Shown: positions 1 to 6,771, counted from the stretch's first letter. The stretch is DNA of 7,343 nucleotides from Planctomycetota bacterium (GCA_021160865.1 JAGHBS010000044.1:1-7343); one strand, 5' to 3'. A program made the numbers and translations. Notes: generated by a model from the sequence alone, not told the origin.

Positions 1-239
1 TCACTTTTAATTTCAACCATCTGAGCACCAAACTTATCTGCCAGCCGTAATGCCTTTAGCAAGGCTTGATATTCAGCCACATTATTGGTGGTTTCACCGA
101 GAAAGTACCCTCCCTTGAATAAAACGGCATTATCATCGGCATCCCGGATTACAACCCCTGCACCAGCCTCGCCTGGATTGCCCCTTGCTCCACCGTCAAT
201 ATGCACATATAATTTTAGCAACTTTGCCTTATTATTCAT
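1..239 (-). CDS. RNase HI-family protein, N-terminal part (3' end cut by window edge)
   Basis: This is the first 79 residues of a ribonuclease H fold protein, which would cleave the RNA strand of RNA-DNA hybrids. The start is the ATG at 239; an in-frame stop lies 10 bases upstream, so the reading frame cannot extend further. The protein opens with the family core IDGGARGNPGEAGAG (residues 14-28), containing the first catalytic Asp (D15). TNNVAEYQALLKAL follows (51-64), with catalytic Glu E56. The window ends at VEIKS, and the next codon begins GA, as expected for the third catalytic Asp of the usual VEIKSD motif. The sequence resembles the short bacterial/archaeal RNase HI type (RVT_3 family) more than E. 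coli RnhA, but only the N-terminal half is visible, so a C-terminal fusion cannot be excluded. The ribosome binding site is weak (GAGTAGAAAGA before ATG). It follows the zinc-ribbon gene on the same strand after 99 bp, an arrangement known from other bacteria. Family assignment is firm; the specific symbol is left open. Confidence 0.9.
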   Translation of the reverse strand, partial: MNNKAKLLKLYVHIDGGARGNPGEAGAGVVIRDADDNAVLFKGGYFLGETTNNVAEYQALLKALRLADKFGAQMVEIKS

Positions 240-338
240 TCTTTCTACTCATTTATGGAACAAAAATAAGAAATTATTTTTTCTTTTTGTCGGGTCTTAC
301 AGTTTCTTTTGCGGAATATCTTATTGTGATGCTGCAAG

Positions 339-1109
339 TTATGTTTGAGTAGGTGTTGGTTTTTCTTCGCTCTTTTGTTCTTCCTCCTGCAGGTAAAGTA
401 TTCTGCCGCAGGAATCGCAGAAGCGGATTTCATCTCTGGCTCTGAGGGCATTGGCGTGTTCTGGTGCAAGTGACATATTGCACCCTCCGCAGACGTACTT
501 ATAAGGTGGTTTATTGCCGATGACCTCAATCTTGGCCATTGCATCACCGTTTTTCACCGCTGCTATACGCTCGAAGATAGCAAGGGCGTCGGAGGGCACT
601 TCCCGGGCTGCTACATCTCGTTTTTGCTGGAGATCAGCAAGCATCTGTTCGAGTCTACTTGTTTCTTCTGCTGCCGATTGCTCTATCTGTGCGAGGTGTT
701 CTTCTTCCTGCTTAATTTCCTCTGCAACTTTTTCTGCTTGGGCAGCAACCTGATCTGCCAGTTGCATCAGTTCCAATGCCTTATCTTCCAGTTTAGAATT
801 ATCTGCCTTGAGACTATTTAGTTGAGTGAGCGTAGCGGCATATTCCTTATTCGTTTTGGAGGTATTTAGCGCCTGGCGGAGTTTATTTACCTCAACTTCC
901 TTCTGTTTTAGTTCCAGTTCGATTGCCCCGGCTTTTCTTTGATGCTCAAAGACTTCCTCCTTTAATGATTTGTGCTTCTGACGGAGCTGTTCCAGACGCT
1001 TGCGCTGAATGTCAACGGCAGTACTTTTGCTTTGCATCTGGCGGCGAATTTCAATGAGTTGGTGCTCAATCTTTTGAAGCCTGAGCATTGCTTCGAGGGT
1101 CTTTCCCAT
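339..1109 (-). CDS. Coiled-coil C4-type zinc-ribbon protein
   Basis: This 256-residue protein has a long charged helical region (about residues 5-170, rich in Glu, Gln, Lys, Leu and Ala) typical of an antiparallel coiled coil. A C-terminal zinc ribbon follows, with four cysteines in two CxxC pairs: C207/C210 in YVCGGCNMSL and C231/C234 in RFCDSCGRILYL. They are the only cysteines in the protein. The segment NTSKTNKEYAATLTQL (82-97) matches the conserved turn between the two long helices. This is the architecture of the C4-type zinc-ribbon family that includes Helicobacter HP0958, Chlamydia CT398 and mycobacterial Rv2229c. Members have been linked to flagellar or type III secretion assembly and RNA binding, but the general role is unsettled and none is claimed here. 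The last 15 residues are a polar, Glu/Lys/Thr/Pro-rich tail. The ATG is preceded by AGGAG with a 6-nt spacer (plus-strand CTCCT at 1116-1120), which fixes the start. It probably shares a transcript with the RNase HI-family gene downstream. Confidence 0.9.
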   Translation of the reverse strand: MGKTLEAMLRLQKIEHQLIEIRRQMQSKSTAVDIQRKRLEQLRQKHKSLKEEVFEHQRKAGAIELELKQKEVEVNKLRQALNTSKTNKEYAATLTQLNSLKADNSKLEDKALELMQLADQVAAQAEKVAEEIKQEEEHLAQIEQSAAEETSRLEQMLADLQQKRDVAAREVPSDALAIFERIAAVKNGDAMAKIEVIGNKPPYKYVCGGCNMSLAPEHANALRARDEIRFCDSCGRILYLQEEEQKSEEKPTPTQT

Positions 1110-1389
1110 GCACCACTCCTATAGCTGGATTAAAACTAACATTTATACCATTAAAGCATAATTATAGATACAGAATCAAGATAATTCTTTGAACTTTTGC
1201 ACTTATTTAGCAAACTACTGAGCGGCCAGATAGAATTGTCGCAGAAATTCCTTCTCTGTCTGATTTGGTCGTATGATAATTGCCTCTTATGAGTATATGC
1301 ATTACACTTTCTTATTATCCCGATTTATCGGCTGACGGTAAGGTAAAAATGTCTGTGGAAAAGGAAATATGACCAAGGTCAAGGACAGA
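1110..1389. other. Divergent intergenic region between zinc-ribbon gene and carA
   Basis: This is an AT-rich spacer that must hold promoters for both directions. On the minus strand a perfect TATAAT lies opposite 1161-1166, but no good -35 box sits 16-18 bp upstream; an alternative TTGATT-18-TTTAAT pairing overlaps it. On the + strand weak candidates exist, such as TTGGTC-17-TATGAG and TTGCCT-17-TACACT between about 1265 and 1314, none convincing. A short inverted repeat CCGA-TTTA-TCGG (1320-1331) lies about 60 bp before carA. It is too short to call an attenuator. No tRNA, small gene or PyrR-type leader structure is evident. Confidence 0.4.
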
Positions 1390-2532
1390 ATGGCAAAAAA
1401 GGCATTGTTGGCGTTAGAAGATGGAACAGTCTTTGAAGGTAATGCTATCGGCGCGATTGGTGAATGTACCGGCGAAGCTGTTTTCAATACTTCTATGACC
1501 GGATATCAGGAGGTGCTGACCGATCCATCCTATCGCGGACAGATTGTAGCGATGACTTATCCTTTAATAGGGAATTATGGCGTTAATTCGCAGGACGTCG
1601 AAAGCAGGCGGATATGGGTCGAAGGTTTTGTTATCCGCGAACTGAGTGCAACTGTCAGCAATCCTGCTGCTGAGAAGGACCTTGATACCTATCTTCGCGA
1701 GCAGGGTATTCCGGGAATTCAGGGAATTGATACACGCGAACTAACCGAGCGTTTGCGCACGGTCGGCGCCATGAAGGCGGTGCTAAGCAGCGTCGATCTT
1801 GATCCCGATTCACTCATCGCCAAGGCACAATCATCGCCGGGTTTGAAGGGAAGAAACCTCGTCAGAGGCGTTAGTTGTGAGAAACCTTACAAGTGGTCAG
1901 AGAAAGGGCCTGTAGATATATCACATTCAGCCAGCGATAACGGGCGAGTGAAGGTGGTTGTTATTGACTGCGGTGTAAAGTACGGCATCTTGCGTAGTTT
2001 GTATTCTGCAGGGTGCGATGTAACCGTAGTACCAGCAGAGACTACAGCCGAGGAAATTGCGTCGATGAAACCCGATGGCCTGATGCTTTCCAACGGCCCG
2101 GGCGATCCGGAGCCAGTTGTCGAGGTCATTGAGACGGTCAAAACATTAATCAATAATCCGCCTGACGGAAAGCCATTGCCAATTTTCGGAATATGCCTTG
2201 GTCAGCAGATTCTTGCTTTAGCGTTAGGCGGAAAGACGTTTAAATTGAAGTTCGGCCATCACGGTGCGAATCACCCCGTCAAGGATTTGAATACAGGAAA
2301 GGTGCTTATTACCGTTCAGAATCATGGATTTTGCGTGGACATTGACTCACTACCTGCGGATCTCGTTGAGATAACTCGTATTAATCTAAACGATCAGACG
2401 CTTGAGGGAATTAGACATAAGCATTTGCCGATTTTCTCTGTGCAGTATCATCCAGAAGCCTCACCGGGCCCGCATGATGCAAAATATATGTTCGACCGAT
2501 TTGTAGATATGATAAAGGAACACCGTCGGTGA
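1390..2532 (+). CDS. carA: Carbamoyl-phosphate synthase small (glutaminase) subunit
   Basis: CarA hydrolyses glutamine and passes ammonia to CarB, which makes carbamoyl phosphate for pyrimidine and arginine synthesis in the cytoplasm. The N-terminal small-chain domain shows LALEDGTVFEG near the start and TSMTGYQEVLTDPSYRG, followed by MTYPLIGNYG. The C-terminal class I amidotransferase domain (about residues 187-375) has the nucleophile elbow FGICLGQQ, with Cys269, and SVQYHPEASPGPHD, with His354 and Glu356, so the triad is complete. I chose the ATG at 1390 (380 residues; AAGGA with a 4-nt spacer). It matches the N-terminus of E. coli CarA and puts the nucleophile at residue 269, as in E. coli. 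An in-frame ATG at 1369 (AAGGA, 3-nt spacer) would add seven residues (MTKVKDR) and cannot be excluded. It is the first gene of the + strand block; guaA follows after 70 bp. carB is not in the window, so CarB must be encoded elsewhere. Confidence 0.97.
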   Translation: MAKKALLALEDGTVFEGNAIGAIGECTGEAVFNTSMTGYQEVLTDPSYRGQIVAMTYPLIGNYGVNSQDVESRRIWVEGFVIRELSATVSNPAAEKDLDTYLREQGIPGIQGIDTRELTERLRTVGAMKAVLSSVDLDPDSLIAKAQSSPGLKGRNLVRGVSCEKPYKWSEKGPVDISHSASDNGRVKVVVIDCGVKYGILRSLYSAGCDVTVVPAETTAEEIASMKPDGLMLSNGPGDPEPVVEVIETVKTLINNPPDGKPLPIFGICLGQQILALALGGKTFKLKFGHHGANHPVKDLNTGKVLITVQNHGFCVDIDSLPADLVEITRINLNDQTLEGIRHKHLPIFSVQYHPEASPGPHDAKYMFDRFVDMIKEHRR

Positions 2533-2602
2533 GTTTTCTTTCCCGAAAAGTAAGGTAGTTTTATCTATTTGTATTTTGGTATTTGATTATCAAGGTAATT
2601 TG

Positions 2603-4144
2603 ATGCACGAGAAGGTATTCATACTGGATTTTGGCTCGCAGACCTGTCAGTTAATCGCCAGGCGAGTGAGGGAATTGAACGTCTTTTGCGAGATAATTCC
2701 GCATGATACATCTGTTAGTGATATCAATGTTGAAAATCTCAAGGCGGTGATTCTTTCAGGCGGGCCTGCTTCGGTGCTGGACGATGATTCTCCTGGAATT
2801 GACGAAAACTGGCTGAAACTGAACTTGCCGGTGCTGGGGATATGCTATGGTATGCAATTGATAACGAAAGTGCTGGGTGGACAGGTCAAGAGGCATCGGC
2901 AGGGCAGGGAATATGGCCCAGCAGTGCTTGAGGTGGACAATCCTGATGAACTCTTTGCCGGTCTTGATAGGCGGCTCGATGTTTGGATGAGTCATGGTGA
3001 TCTTGTCGAAGTTCCACCGCCAGGGTTTGAAATACTTGCTCATACTGATGATTGCCGAGTGGCTGCTATTGGTAATGTTGAGGCAAAACTATTCGGCGTT
3101 CAGTTTCACCCGGAGGTAGTTCACACGCCAAAGGGCAAGGATATCCTCGCGAACTTCCTTTTTCGTATCGCAGGCTGCAAGGGCGATTGGTTAATGACAG
3201 ACTTCATCAACGAGCAGGTATCTTCTATTCGGGAGAGGGTTGGCAAGGATAAAGTCATCTGCGGGCTTTCTGGCGGGGTTGATTCATCGGTGACGGCTGC
3301 GATTATTAATCGGGCGGTTGGAGACCAGATGGTCGCCGTTTTCGTTGACAATGGCTTACTACGGACGGGGGAGGTCGAGCAGATAAGGGAGTTCTTCAGT
3401 AAGGATTATCCGCTCAATTTGACAATTGTCGATGCACGAAGAGAGTTTCTTGATGCCCTAAAGGGGCTTACCGATCCTGAGCAGAAGCGTAAAGCCATCG
3501 GGAAAACTTTTATAGATATCTTCCGCCGGGAAGCCAAAAAGATTGGAAATGTAAAGTACCTTGCTCAGGGGACGCTTTATCCCGATGTTATAGAGTCCCG
3601 ATCAGCCCGAGGTGGTCCATCGGTGACGATTAAGAGTCATCATAATGTCGGCGGCTGGCCAGGTGAGTTAGAGTTTGAATTAATCGAGCCGTTAAGGGAA
3701 TTGTTTAAGGACGAAGTGCGTCAGCTTGGTAAGGAATTGGGTTTGCCGGAGAAATTGCTAAATCGCCAGCCCTTTCCCGGACCTGGTCTGGCGGTGCGGA
3801 TTATTGGAGAGGTTAACGAGCAGCGACTTGATATTCTCCGACAGGCTGATGCAATTGTTCGCGAGGAGATGGAGAATTGGCCTGGCTATGAGGGTATTTG
3901 GCAATCATTTGCCGTGCTTTTGCCGGTCAAAAGCGTCGGTGTGATGGGCGATGAACGAACTTATGCTAATACAGTAGTTGTCCGTGCAGTTACCAGTACC
4001 GATGGTATGACAGCTGATTGGGCAAGATTGCCACATGACCTACTGGCAAGAATTTCGAGCCGGATTATTAACGAGGTGGTCGGTATTAACAGGGTTGTTT
4101 ATGATATTTCCTCCAAGCCACCCTCGACGATTGAATGGGAGTAG
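2603..4144 (+). CDS. guaA: GMP synthase (glutamine-hydrolysing)
   Basis: GuaA converts XMP to GMP using ATP and glutamine, the last step of guanine nucleotide synthesis. The 513-residue protein is of normal length and has all three parts. The first is a class I amidotransferase domain (about 1-195) with LDFGSQTCQLIARR near the N-terminus, LGICYGMQ (nucleophile Cys81) and GVQFHPEVVHT (His169, Glu171). The second is an ATP-pyrophosphatase domain with the PP-loop SGGVDSS (223-229). The third is the C-terminal dimerisation domain with QPFPGPGLAVRIIGEV and the family's terminal PPSTIEWE. I chose the ATG at 2603, giving MHEKVFILDFG. It has AAGGT with a 6-nt spacer and matches family N-termini. A TTG at 2576 in the same frame would add nine residues (MVFDYQGNL) unlike other GuaA proteins and lacks a well-placed ribosome binding site. 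It lies 70 bp after carA and 38 bp before hisH, in the same direction. Confidence 0.98.
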   Translation: MHEKVFILDFGSQTCQLIARRVRELNVFCEIIPHDTSVSDINVENLKAVILSGGPASVLDDDSPGIDENWLKLNLPVLGICYGMQLITKVLGGQVKRHRQGREYGPAVLEVDNPDELFAGLDRRLDVWMSHGDLVEVPPPGFEILAHTDDCRVAAIGNVEAKLFGVQFHPEVVHTPKGKDILANFLFRIAGCKGDWLMTDFINEQVSSIRERVGKDKVICGLSGGVDSSVTAAIINRAVGDQMVAVFVDNGLLRTGEVEQIREFFSKDYPLNLTIVDARREFLDALKGLTDPEQKRKAIGKTFIDIFRREAKKIGNVKYLAQGTLYPDVIESRSARGGPSVTIKSHHNVGGWPGELEFELIEPLRELFKDEVRQLGKELGLPEKLLNRQPFPGPGLAVRIIGEVNEQRLDILRQADAIVREEMENWPGYEGIWQSFAVLLPVKSVGVMGDERTYANTVVVRAVTSTDGMTADWARLPHDLLARISSRIINEVVGINRVVYDISSKPPSTIEWE

Positions 4145-4182
4145 TCTCCGAGAGGATTAACCCGCAAGATGGGTAGAGGTGT

Positions 4183-4794
4183 ATGATTGCAATAGTTGAT
4201 TATGGTCTTGGGAATCTCAAGAGTATTCTGTATGCCCTTGAGCGTCTGGGGCAAGAGGCGATAATTACATCTTCGCGAGAGGAAATTTTATCTGCCGACG
4301 GTATAATCTTGCCCGGTGTCGGTGCTTTTAGACGCGGGATGGAAAATCTCAATAAGACTAATCTGACAGCGGTGCTGAAGGAATCAGTCAAGGCTGATAA
4401 ACCAATTCTCGGAATATGCCTGGGAATGCAACTGCTTTTTACGCGTAGTAGCGAGCACGGTAGGAGCAATGGATTAAATATTATCCCGGGTAGAGTGGAG
4501 AAATTTGGCGCCGGTTTGAAGGTGCCTCACATGGGCTGGAATCAAATCCATAAAACTCGCCCGTCGTCATTGTTGGCAGGTATTCCTGAGGGTGCCTTTT
4601 TCTATTTTGCTCATTCGTATTATCCCATCCCTGCTGATGCAGGTGTGAGCGTGGGGGTTTCTGAATATGGTGGTCAGTTTGCTTCAGCAGTGGAAGTGGG
4701 ACGTGTCTTTGCTACGCAGTTTCATCCGGAAAGGTCGGGCAATCTCGGGCTTCACGTATTGGAAAACTTTTGCAAAATTTGTAGAAAATCATGA
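4183..4794 (+). CDS. hisH: Imidazole glycerol phosphate synthase, glutaminase subunit HisH
   Basis: HisH releases ammonia from glutamine and channels it through HisF, where PRFAR is turned into imidazole glycerol phosphate (histidine pathway) and AICAR (returned to purine synthesis). The 203-residue length is normal. It opens with IAIVDYGLGNLKSI and has the oxyanion-strand motif PGVGAF (44-49) and the nucleophile elbow GICLGMQ with Cys79. PHMGWN follows (115-120), then FYFAHSYY, and finally QFHPERSG with His181 and Glu183, so the catalytic triad is intact. The usual HPEKS is HPERS here, a conservative change. The ribosome binding site is AGAGG at 4175-4179, 3 nt from the ATG. It sits 38 bp after guaA and 19 bp before its partner hisF. 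hisA, which often lies between hisH and hisF, is absent. Confidence 0.98.
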   Translation: MIAIVDYGLGNLKSILYALERLGQEAIITSSREEILSADGIILPGVGAFRRGMENLNKTNLTAVLKESVKADKPILGICLGMQLLFTRSSEHGRSNGLNIIPGRVEKFGAGLKVPHMGWNQIHKTRPSSLLAGIPEGAFFYFAHSYYPIPADAGVSVGVSEYGGQFASAVEVGRVFATQFHPERSGNLGLHVLENFCKICRKS

Positions 4795-4813
4795 TGAATA
4801 ACGGAGATACACA

Positions 4814-5569
4814 ATGCTGGCAAAGCGAATAATTCCGTGTTTGGATGTGAAAGATGGAAGGGTCGTGAAAGGCATCTCATTTGTCAATTTACGTGATGCG
4901 GGCGATCCGGTTGAGTGCGCCAAAGCCTACAGCAACGCCGGTGCCGACGAACTGGTATTCCTTGACATTACCGCAACCATCGAAGCGCGAAAGACTATAA
5001 TTGATCTTGCAAGTCGTGTTGCCAAGGAGGTGTTTATCCCATATACCATCGGCGGTGGGATTTCTTCCCTTGATGATGCCCGTGCCATACTTGAAGCCGG
5101 GGCTGAAAAAATCTCTATCAACACCGCTGCTGTCAGAAATGAACGTCTTATAACGGACATTTCTAAAGCCTTCGGCAATCAGGCGGTCATCGTTGCGATA
5201 GATGCCCTTCGGAGAGAAAACGGCTGGGAAGTATTTATCTCCGCCGGTACCGAGCCAACCGGGCTTGATGTAATCAAATGGGCTAAAAAGGTAGAAAAAT
5301 TGGGCGCCGGTGAGATTTTATTGACATCGATTGATGCCGACGGTCATCAAACCGGCTATGATATCGAACTTACTGCTGCTGTCTGTGATGCTGTCTCGAT
5401 ACCGGTAATTGCGTCAGGCGGTGCCGGTAGCCCGGAGGATATTTACCGTGTTCTCACCGAAGGCAAGGCTGATGCTGCCCTGGCAGCGTCAATCTTCCAT
5501 TATGGGAAATATACCATCGGACAGGTAAAAGAATATCTCCATAAAAAGGGCGTTTGCGTCAGGAAATAG
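4814..5569 (+). CDS. hisF: Imidazole glycerol phosphate synthase, cyclase subunit HisF
   Basis: HisF is the (beta/alpha)8-barrel synthase subunit that uses HisH-derived ammonia to convert PRFAR to imidazole glycerol phosphate and AICAR. The 251-residue length is typical. The two catalytic aspartates are present at the classical positions: D11 in IPCLDVKDG and D130 in VAIDA. The residues forming the ammonia gate at the barrel bottom in Thermotoga HisF (R5, E46, K99, E167) are all conserved at the same numbers. Phosphate-binding loops are visible as TIGGGIS (78-84) and ASGGAGSPEDI (200-210). The ATG has GGAGA with a 6-nt spacer (4803-4807) and follows hisH by 19 bp, so the two subunits are probably translated from one message. 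The stop codon TAG is embedded in a strong AGGAGG that leads into no normal gene; that site is described separately. Confidence 0.98.
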   Translation: MLAKRIIPCLDVKDGRVVKGISFVNLRDAGDPVECAKAYSNAGADELVFLDITATIEARKTIIDLASRVAKEVFIPYTIGGGISSLDDARAILEAGAEKISINTAAVRNERLITDISKAFGNQAVIVAIDALRRENGWEVFISAGTEPTGLDVIKWAKKVEKLGAGEILLTSIDADGHQTGYDIELTAAVCDAVSIPVIASGGAGSPEDIYRVLTEGKADAALAASIFHYGKYTIGQVKEYLHKKGVCVRK

Positions 5570-5588
5570 GAGGTTGAAGATGTGATAA
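5568..5588 (+). promoter_or_regulatory. Orphan Shine-Dalgarno followed by a start-stop ATG-TGA-TAA
   Basis: AGGAGG (5568-5573) overlaps the hisF stop codon. With a 6-nt spacer it precedes an ATG (5580-5582) that is immediately followed by TGA and TAA. It is the strongest ribosome binding site by sequence in the window, yet it starts no protein in the ATG frame. It may be a relic of a gene that once followed hisF, or it may serve the overlapping GTG at 5582. The motif is directly visible; its function is inference. Confidence 0.4.
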
Positions 5589-5632
5589 GTTTTCCATCGG
5601 CAGCTTCCCTTTACTTTCTACTTGTTTACTGA
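5582..5632 (+). CDS. Possible 16-residue hydrophobic mini-ORF (GTG start)
   Basis: A GTG at 5582 lies 8 nt after the perfect AGGAGG at the end of hisF. It opens a 16-codon frame, MISFPSAASLYFLLVY, ending at TGA 5630-5632. The peptide is hydrophobic and matches no family I know. It would be translated from the hisF transcript, since the promoter for the downstream aldolase appears to start below it. It could equally be chance downstream of a vestigial ribosome binding site. Confidence 0.15.
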   Translation: MISFPSAASLYFLLVY

Positions 5633-5650
5633 TGGAGTCGTCCTTATAAT
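5622..5650 (+). promoter_or_regulatory. Putative sigma70-type promoter for the aldolase gene
   Basis: TTGTTT (5622-5627) and a perfect TATAAT (5645-5650) are separated by exactly 17 bp. The -10 box matches consensus fully; the -35 box matches mainly in its TTG. Transcription would start near 5657, giving an untranslated leader of roughly 68 nt before the aldolase ATG. This is the best promoter match I see in the window. It suggests the aldolase is expressed independently of the carA-guaA-hisHF block, although no terminator separates them. Confidence 0.5.
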
Positions 5651-5724
5651 GCATCAGCCTGATTGCGGAAGGATCGTTAAGGTACCGGTGAGTGTAGCCT
5701 GAAAAACAGCGGAAGGAGATTACC

Positions 5725-6771
5725 ATGCCTTTAGTACCAATGCGGATATTGCTCGACCATGCAGCGGAGAATGATTACGGGCTCGTGGCTTTGAATGTTA
5801 ACAACATGGAACAAATTCAGGCCATTATGGAAGCGGCACAGGAGACTGATAGCCCGGTAATTATTCAGGCGTCCCGTGGTGCAAGAAAATATTCCAACGA
5901 TGCATATCTTCGGCACCTTATGCTGGCAGCGGTGGAATTGAACCCGAATATTCCCATTGCAATGCATCAGGACCATGGCAACTCACCTGCTACTTGTTTC
6001 AGTGCTATTCAGCAGGGGTTTACCTCGGTGATGATGGACGGTTCGTTGGATGAAGCTGGCAAGACGCCGATGGACTACGAATATAACGTCAGGGTAACTC
6101 GTCAGGTTGTTGAGGTCGCCCATGCTGTGGGGGTAACGGTCGAAGGTGAAATCGGTGCGTTGGGCGGCATCGAAGATGAACACGGTGCGGGTCTAAGTGA
6201 AGAAGAAGTCAAACTGCATCTTACTGATCCTGACCAGGCAGAGCAGTTCGTTGCCGATACGGGCGTTGATGCCTTGGCAGTTGCTATCGGCACCAGCCAC
6301 GGGGCGTACAAGTTCAAGAAGAAACCCACCGGCGAGGTTCTGAAGATGGATTTGATTGAGGAAATTCACCGCCGTTTGCCCGATACGCACCTTGTAATGC
6401 ACGGTTCAAGCAGCGTGCCTCAAGAACTTCAAGATATTATCAATCAGTACGGCGGCGATATTAAACAGACCTACGGCGTGCCTATCGAGGAAATCAAACG
6501 GGGGATAAAGCATGGTGTCAGAAAAGTCAATGTCGATACGGATAACCGCCTGGCAATTACTGGGGCGATTCGTAAAGTCCTTGCTGAACACCCCGAAGAG
6601 TTCGACCCGCGCAAATATCTCGGGCCCGCCCGTGAAGCGATGAAAAAGGTCTGCATGGAACGTATGATCGCCTTCGGACAGGCAGGAAACGCCGGTAAGA
6701 TAAAAGTCAAAACCTGCAAGGAAATGGTAGATTTCTATATCGATCTGGAGAAGAGAAAGACCAAAAAGTAG
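5725..6771 (+). CDS. fba: Class II fructose-bisphosphate aldolase (CbbA/Fba type)
   Basis: This zinc-dependent aldolase interconverts fructose 1,6-bisphosphate with dihydroxyacetone phosphate and glyceraldehyde 3-phosphate in glycolysis and gluconeogenesis. The 348-residue length suits the class II subgroup that includes CbbA. Both family signatures are visible: IPIAMHQDHG (76-85), with catalytic Asp83 and zinc ligand His84, and VEGEIGALGGIE (139-150), with Glu142. Further zinc ligands are His192 in GTSHGAYK and His226 in VMHGSSS. The substrate-binding NVDTDNR is at 269-275. The start is well supported by GGAAGGAG upstream of the ATG and by the usual N-terminus (MPLVPMRILLDHA). The CbbA-type label comes from overall resemblance. 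The subgroup is also found in bacteria without a Calvin cycle, so carbon fixation should not be inferred. It has its own likely promoter and converges on the minus-strand genes after 35 bp with no clear terminator between them. Confidence 0.95.
   Translation: MPLVPMRILLDHAAENDYGLVALNVNNMEQIQAIMEAAQETDSPVIIQASRGARKYSNDAYLRHLMLAAVELNPNIPIAMHQDHGNSPATCFSAIQQGFTSVMMDGSLDEAGKTPMDYEYNVRVTRQVVEVAHAVGVTVEGEIGALGGIEDEHGAGLSEEEVKLHLTDPDQAEQFVADTGVDALAVAIGTSHGAYKFKKKPTGEVLKMDLIEEIHRRLPDTHLVMHGSSSVPQELQDIINQYGGDIKQTYGVPIEEIKRGIKHGVRKVNVDTDNRLAITGAIRKVLAEHPEEFDPRKYLGPAREAMKKVCMERMIAFGQAGNAGKIKVKTCKEMVDFYIDLEKRKTKK

Noticed and set aside
85..348. Open frame on the + strand over the RNase HI-family gene and its upstream gap
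   Set aside because: It lies antisense to the well-supported RNase HI-family coding sequence, and its translation is low in complexity with no family features.
245..547. Minus-strand frame overlapping the end of the zinc-ribbon gene
   Set aside because: It runs out of frame through the zinc-ribbon domain, whose CxxC pairs are clear in the main frame. Its translation is Lys/Asn/His-rich and unlike a folded protein.
2576..2602. TTG-started N-terminal extension of guaA
   Set aside because: The nine extra residues do not match GuaA proteins. The TTG lacks a well-spaced ribosome binding site, whereas the ATG at 2603 has one and yields the usual 513 residues.
4145..4182. Short inverted repeat ACCC-GCAAGAT-GGGT before hisH as a regulatory hairpin
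   Set aside because: The stem is only 4 bp, and such matches are common by chance. It overlaps no known leader structure.
5570..5724. Riboswitch or T-box leader ahead of the aldolase gene
   Set aside because: No conserved riboswitch core, T-box sequence or extended pairing could be identified in the 155 bp; only a promoter, an orphan ribosome binding site and a short repeat are visible.
6102..6719. Several antisense frames over the aldolase gene
   Set aside because: They mirror a fully conserved aldolase coding sequence and have no recognisable features of their own.
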